This document shows positions 4,103-7,550 of a stretch of DNA of 7,550 bases, piece after piece; position 1 is the stretch's first letter, and the number at the start of each line of letters is the position of its first letter. This stretch comes from Candidatus Latescibacterota bacterium (GTDB lineage Bacteria > Latescibacterota > Latescibacteria > Latescibacterales > Latescibacteraceae), in assembly GCA_018656855.1 (NCBI GenBank), contig JABHYP010000732.1:1-7550 (forward strand). Direction: 5' to 3'. The notes below the pieces were generated by a model, which worked only from the letters and a program-made list of their open reading frames with translations, searched no databases and was not told the origin of the DNA. Both the position numbers and the translations under genes were made by a program.

Positions 4103-6775
4103 ATGTCATTTGAGAATCTTAAAACACTATTTAATCCAAAAACAGTCGCAGTAATTGGCGCAACAAATAAAAAAGGTACTGTAGGATATGATTTAATGAA
4201 AAACCTTACAGGCTCAGGTTACGAGGGCATCATCTTTCCTGTAAATCCTAACCGTACAAGCGTTTATGGAATTAAAACCTATCCCTCTATTCAAAAGACA
4301 CCTGACAAAATAGACCTTGCGATTATAGCAACTCCGGCAAAAACTGTTCCTGATCTGGTTGAGCAGTGTGGAAAAGCCGGTGTTAAGGGCATTGTTATAA
4401 TTTCTGCGGGTTTTAGCGAGATAGGGAAGCATGGAAAAGCATTGGTTGATAGAATATTGCAGCTTTCGAAAAAATATGATATGAGAATCATCGGCCCCAA
4501 CTGTCTTGGCTTCATCAATCCCTCAATTTCTCTTAACGCCAGTTTTGCAAATAAGATGGCTTTACCCGGAAAGATAGCTTTCATATCCCAAAGCGGGGCG
4601 CTATGCACCTCTATACTTGACTGGTCCGTAAAGACGAATGTCGGCTTCAGCCATTTCGTTTCAATTGGTTCGATGATTGATGTAAGTTTTGATGATTTAA
4701 TAGATTATTTTGGCCGGGACGCTGAAACGCAGAGCATAGTTATTTACATGGAGTCACTGACAAAAACGAGAAGATTTTTAAGTGCTGCAAGAGCATTTTC
4801 GCGAACAAAGCCGATTATCCTTCTCAAAACCGGAAAAAGCATAGAAGGCGCAAAAGCAGCGATGTCTCACACCGGAAGTATTGCCGGTAATGATGCTGTT
4901 TTCGATGCGGCCTTTAAAAGAGCGGGTATCATCAGGGTTGATACCATTGGAGAACTTTTTGACTGCGCCAAGACGTTATCGATGCAGAAAAGGCCAACTG
5001 GCAAGAGACTTGCAGTGGTTACCAATGCAGGCGGACCAGGTGTTATAGTCACCGATACATTAATCGATGTCGGCGGAGAACTTGCCGATTTGTCGGCAGA
5101 TACAGTTAATAAACTAAATGAAATTCTCCCACCAGCATGGAGCAGGGGAAATCCTGTTGATGTTCTTGGGGATGCTCCTCCGGAACGATACAGTAATGCA
5201 GTTCAGTTGTGTCTTGACGATCCAAACACAGATGGTGTGCTGGTTATTCTGACACCACAATCCATGACTGATTCTGCAAAGGTTGCGGAAGAAATAGTAG
5301 CCCTTCCCAATCGGCACAAAAAGACTTTACTTGCATCATGGATGGGTGAGGATGATGTGAGGGTTGGTGAAGATATTCTGGAAAAAAATAAAATTCCCTG
5401 TTTCGCTATACCTGAGGATGCTGTAAAAAGTTTTATAAATATGTATAATTATTCAAAAAATCTTGAGCTTTTATATGAAACACCGCCGTCAATACCAGAT
5501 GTTTTTACACCCACAAAAACAAATAGTAAAAAACTCATCAAAAAAGTTGTAAAAGATAACAGATTTGTAATGACTGAGTATGAGGCAAAACAATTTCTCT
5601 CATATTATGATATTCCCGTTACAAAAAATGCTGTTGCAAAAACCTCAAAAGAAGCGGGAATTCTTGCCGGAGAAATTGGATTTCCGGTGGCAATGAAAAT
5701 ACTATCGCCGGACATTCTTCATAAGACCGATGTAAACGGAGTAAAACTGAATATCATGTCGCAGGAAGATGCGAGAAAAGCATTTGATGAAATTGTTATA
5801 AGCTCAAAGAATCATAATCCTGAAGCGGATATTCATGGCGTTCTCATTGAACAGATGGTTTCGAAAAAATATGAACTTATTATCGGATGTAAAAAAGATC
5901 CGCACTTTGGTCCAGCCATAGTTTTCGGTATGGGCGGTGTCGCGGTGGATATTTTTAAGGATACCACTGTGGGACTACCGCCTCTAAATATGGCTCTTGC
6001 GAAGAGGATGATAGAAGAGACAAAAATCTATAATCTTCTCAAGGGATACAGGGGAATGAAGGGAGTGGACTTAAAATCTATTCAATTTTTGTTATGCAAG
6101 TTTGCCTATCTGCTTTCTGATTTTCCTGAAATTAAGGAAATTGACATTAATCCGTTTGGTATTGATGAAAACGGGGGAATTGTTCTTGATGCAAAAGTGG
6201 TACTTGATGAAGATATAATCGGGAAAAAGATAGCGCCTTATTCTCACATGGTTATTTCTCCCTATCCGGAAGAGTACATCTCTGTTTTCAGGATGAAAAA
6301 CGGTGTTGACGCTTTATTGAGGCCGATAATGCCGGAGGATGAATTTCTTGAAGAAGAGATGTTTTCAAAATTTTCAGAAAGAACCCAGAGATTCAGATTT
6401 TTCCAATTGATTAAGAACATTACACACGAACAACTTATCAGTTATACTCAAATAGATTATGCAAGAGAAATTGCTATAATCGCCGAGGTTAAGGAAAAGC
6501 GCAAAAAGAAGATGGCCGGTGTTGTCAGATTAATTGCAGATCCATATAATGAAACCGCTGAATTTGCGATAGTTGTTGCCGATCCCTGGCATAATCTGGG
6601 CTTGGGGAATAAATTTACAGATTATATTCTGGAGATTGCAAAGAAAAGGAGAATCAGGAAAGTATGTGCAAATGTCTTACATAACAACCATATTATGCTT
6701 CATATGTTCAGAAAAAGGGGATTTACCATTACCAAAAATGAAGAAGAGTGCTATGCAGAATTAAAGCTTAGATGA
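4103..6775 (+). CDS. ADP-forming acetate/acyl-CoA ligase fused to a GNAT acetyltransferase (Pat/PatZ-like), 890 aa
   Basis: The domain order matches Pat/PatZ (YfiQ) and the fused ADP-forming acetyl-CoA synthetases. A CoA-binding Rossmann domain (about 10-135) has GATNKKGTVG (19-28) and GPNCLG (131-136). A succinyl-CoA-ligase-like domain (about 150-300) has SQSGA (162-166), Glu217 and SHTGSIAG with His256, the residue phosphorylated in ACD enzymes. A linker-like second ligase domain (about 300-465) follows. An ATP-grasp domain (about 484-705) has LSPDILHKTD with His540, the likely second phosphorelay histidine, and EIDINPF (679-685), the Mg-binding motif. The GNAT domain (about 730-890) has LGLG (832-835) in its acetyl-CoA loop and AEFAIVV (819-825). 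Predicted roles are reversible acyl-CoA + ADP + Pi to acid + CoA + ATP, and lysine acetylation of proteins such as acyl-CoA synthetases. Enteric Pat/PatZ ligase halves are reported inactive, but here the histidine is kept. Acyl substrate and acetylation targets are unknown. Confidence 0.93.
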   Translation: MSFENLKTLFNPKTVAVIGATNKKGTVGYDLMKNLTGSGYEGIIFPVNPNRTSVYGIKTYPSIQKTPDKIDLAIIATPAKTVPDLVEQCGKAGVKGIVIISAGFSEIGKHGKALVDRILQLSKKYDMRIIGPNCLGFINPSISLNASFANKMALPGKIAFISQSGALCTSILDWSVKTNVGFSHFVSIGSMIDVSFDDLIDYFGRDAETQSIVIYMESLTKTRRFLSAARAFSRTKPIILLKTGKSIEGAKAAMSHTGSIAGNDAVFDAAFKRAGIIRVDTIGELFDCAKTLSMQKRPTGKRLAVVTNAGGPGVIVTDTLIDVGGELADLSADTVNKLNEILPPAWSRGNPVDVLGDAPPERYSNAVQLCLDDPNTDGVLVILTPQSMTDSAKVAEEIVALPNRHKKTLLASWMGEDDVRVGEDILEKNKIPCFAIPEDAVKSFINMYNYSKNLELLYETPPSIPDVFTPTKTNSKKLIKKVVKDNRFVMTEYEAKQFLSYYDIPVTKNAVAKTSKEAGILAGEIGFPVAMKILSPDILHKTDVNGVKLNIMSQEDARKAFDEIVISSKNHNPEADIHGVLIEQMVSKKYELIIGCKKDPHFGPAIVFGMGGVAVDIFKDTTVGLPPLNMALAKRMIEETKIYNLLKGYRGMKGVDLKSIQFLLCKFAYLLSDFPEIKEIDINPFGIDENGGIVLDAKVVLDEDIIGKKIAPYSHMVISPYPEEYISVFRMKNGVDALLRPIMPEDEFLEEEMFSKFSERTQRFRFFQLIKNITHEQLISYTQIDYAREIAIIAEVKEKRKKKMAGVVRLIADPYNETAEFAIVVADPWHNLGLGNKFTDYILEIAKKRRIRKVCANVLHNNHIMLHMFRKRGFTITKNEEECYAELKLR

Positions 6776-6786
6776 AATAATTATTT
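6775..6786. terminator. Short AT palindrome between convergent genes
   Basis: AAATAATTATTT is a perfect 12-base palindrome starting in the stop codon of the Pat-like gene and covering the stop of the truncated glcF-like gene. It has no G-C pairs, so it is a very weak hairpin. It may mark the junction rather than end transcription. No better terminator is seen in the 5-base gap. Confidence 0.2.
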
Positions 6787-7170
6787 GATAAATACATGAT
6801 TTAAATTACAATAAAACAGCGCTTTTATTAAATGCGTCAAAAACAGTTTGTATGTTTTTTCTATATGATTTCTTCCATGATCAATTAAATGCATATAATT
6901 TACACCAGAAGGACATGTGGTCATACAGCTATAACAAGATAGACATCTATCAATATGCTTTACAACTTTAGCAGTCGGTTTTTTATCATTTTCTAACATG
7001 TCTTGAATAAGATAAATTCTACCTCTTGGTCCATCCAGCTCATCTCCCAATAATTGATGAGTAGGGCATGTTGCATTACACATTCCACAGTGAACACATT
7101 TTTTAAATATTTTTTCTGTGGACTGATTATCTTTGTTTTGTAACTGTTTTTCACTAAAGTTTGTTTGCAT
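6781..7170 (-). CDS. glcF: GlcF-like glycolate oxidase iron-sulfur subunit, C-terminally truncated (129 aa)
   Basis: GlcF carries electrons from glycolate oxidation in the GlcDEF complex, through two [4Fe-4S] clusters to membrane quinones. Both ferredoxin-type motifs are intact: C25, C28, C31 and C35 (CVHCGMCNATCP) and C76, C79, C82 and C86 (CLSCYSCMTTCP). Conserved GDELDGPRGRIYLIQDML (42-59) and SGVNYMHLIDHGR (88-100) lie between and after them. The wording is closest, as I recall the family, to alphaproteobacterial and SAR11-like GlcF. Family members exceed 400 residues and carry two CCG cysteine domains after the clusters. All of that is missing here. The end (LFLTHLIKALFYCNLNHVFIK) resembles the linker that would follow, then stops 5 bases from the Pat-like gene. 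The ATG overlaps the stop of glcE by one base (TAATG), with AGAGGA (plus-strand 7176-7181) 5 bases upstream. As it stands it is probably non-functional. Confidence 0.85.
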   Translation of the reverse strand: MQTNFSEKQLQNKDNQSTEKIFKKCVHCGMCNATCPTHQLLGDELDGPRGRIYLIQDMLENDKKPTAKVVKHIDRCLSCYSCMTTCPSGVNYMHLIDHGRNHIEKTYKLFLTHLIKALFYCNLNHVFIK

Positions 7171-7550
7171 TAAATTCCTCTATACATTTTTCCAGGATTA
7201 AAAATTCTTTTTGGATCAAAGCTTTTTTTTATTTTTTCAGAAATTAAAAGCCTTGTCTCGTCAATTGTAAATGTTGTTTCCTCATAATCAAATTCATTAG
7301 ATTTTTTAACAATTGTTAGATATCCACCAAGCTCTATAATTAATTTTTTTATTTCTGCAATCTTTGAATTTTTATTAGAGTGCACTTCAATCCAATATAA
7401 AGATCCACACCAGTCAATATAATATTTAAATTTATTTCCTATTTTTTGAATTAATTCATTACCTTTTGATGGTGGAATAACTGCTCTTAATAGGTTGTTT
7501 TTTGTATTTCCAAACAGCTCAAGATTGTTTATTTTTTTCCAAAGAGGCAC
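7170..7550 (-). CDS. glcE: GlcE-like glycolate oxidase FAD-binding subunit, C-terminal part (126 aa, cut by window edge)
   Basis: GlcE is the smaller FAD-domain subunit of glycolate oxidase (GlcDEF). Only the C-terminal 126 residues are present. The GTG at the window edge is internal and the gene continues beyond it (the family is about 350-400 aa). Recognised features are the PLWKKINN opening, a YYIDWCGSLYWIEV stretch matching the DWGG...W core of GlcE, an AGGHATL-like segment (ELGGYLTIV), and the ending SFDPKRIFNPGKMYRGI, the FDPxxxxNPGxMY signature of FAD-linked oxidases. It overlaps the glcF start by one base (TAATG), so the two are translationally coupled. G+C is very low (two hand-counted lines gave about 23% and 25%). 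As a C-terminal fragment it has no FAD-binding PP-loop in view. Which 2-hydroxyacid it oxidises cannot be decided here. Confidence 0.82.
   Translation of the reverse strand: MPLWKKINNLELFGNTKNNLLRAVIPPSKGNELIQKIGNKFKYYIDWCGSLYWIEVHSNKNSKIAEIKKLIIELGGYLTIVKKSNEFDYEETTFTIDETRLLISEKIKKSFDPKRIFNPGKMYRGI
7176..7181 (-). promoter_or_regulatory. Ribosome binding site of glcF inside glcE
   Basis: On the minus strand this reads AGAGGA, 5 bases before the glcF ATG. It lies within the last codons of glcE and supports coupled translation. Confidence 0.6.

Noticed and set aside
4214..5317. Several minus-strand ORFs of 61-105 aa inside the Pat-like gene
   Set aside because: They are antisense shadows of a well-recognised 890-aa protein.
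6573..6764. 63-aa plus-strand ORF in another frame of the GNAT domain
   Set aside because: It overlaps the GNAT motif region of the Pat-like gene and lacks a start signal.
1..7550. CRISPR array, tRNA, rRNA, transposase
   Set aside because: No spaced direct repeats, cloverleaf, rRNA-like or transposase-like sequence was seen on either strand.

Overview
The window looks like environmental, probably metagenome-derived, bacterial DNA from a Gram-negative anaerobe or facultative anaerobe. The best guess for the main body is a Desulfobacterota (deltaproteobacterium)-like genome. The reasons are a Tct-type tripartite carboxylate transporter, an ADP-forming acyl-CoA synthetase fused to a GNAT acetyltransferase, a secreted protein ending in phenylalanine as outer-membrane barrels do, and a short degenerate 9-base-period repeat of the CGCAGAG kind that I recall from such genomes. 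This placement is inference from family resemblance, not a measured result.

Layout. (1) Positions 1-1772, plus strand: the 3' part of tctA (its 5' end lies before the window) overlapping tctB by 11 bases, the membrane half of a tripartite tricarboxylate transporter. No binding-protein gene (tctC) is visible, so it would have to lie upstream or elsewhere. (2) Positions 1773-3229: a markedly AT-rich stretch with one plausible intact gene of unknown function (142 aa, minus strand, 2160-2588). It also holds several open stretches that look coding but have stops, frameshifts or no start, so it reads like a graveyard of decayed genes. (3) Positions 3230-3907: an exported 225-aa protein with a strong ribosome binding site and a clear signal peptide, probably an outer-membrane barrel. 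(4) Positions 4103-6775: an 890-aa protein with an acetate-CoA ligase (ADP-forming) body and a C-terminal GNAT domain, the Pat/PatZ architecture, here with the catalytic histidine kept. (5) Positions 6781-7550, minus strand: the C-terminal part of a GlcE-like FAD subunit (cut by the window edge) translationally coupled to a GlcF-like iron-sulfur subunit. The GlcF-like protein stops after 129 residues, where the family normally has more than 400.

The transporter brings in small carboxylates and the Pat-like protein links acyl-CoA energy metabolism to protein acetylation. Glycolate oxidase would also act on a small carboxylate, so the region has a loose carboxylate theme, but nothing shows that these blocks are co-regulated.

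The main oddity is the right end. The glcE/glcF pair is much poorer in G+C than the neighbouring Pat-like gene (lines sampled by hand gave about 22-25% against 45%), reads like an alphaproteobacterial (SAR11-like) version, and is cut off 5 bases from the end of the Pat-like gene. That is either a horizontally acquired and truncated locus or a chimeric assembly join. I did not find a CRISPR array, rRNA, tRNA, transposase or clear novel defence system here.
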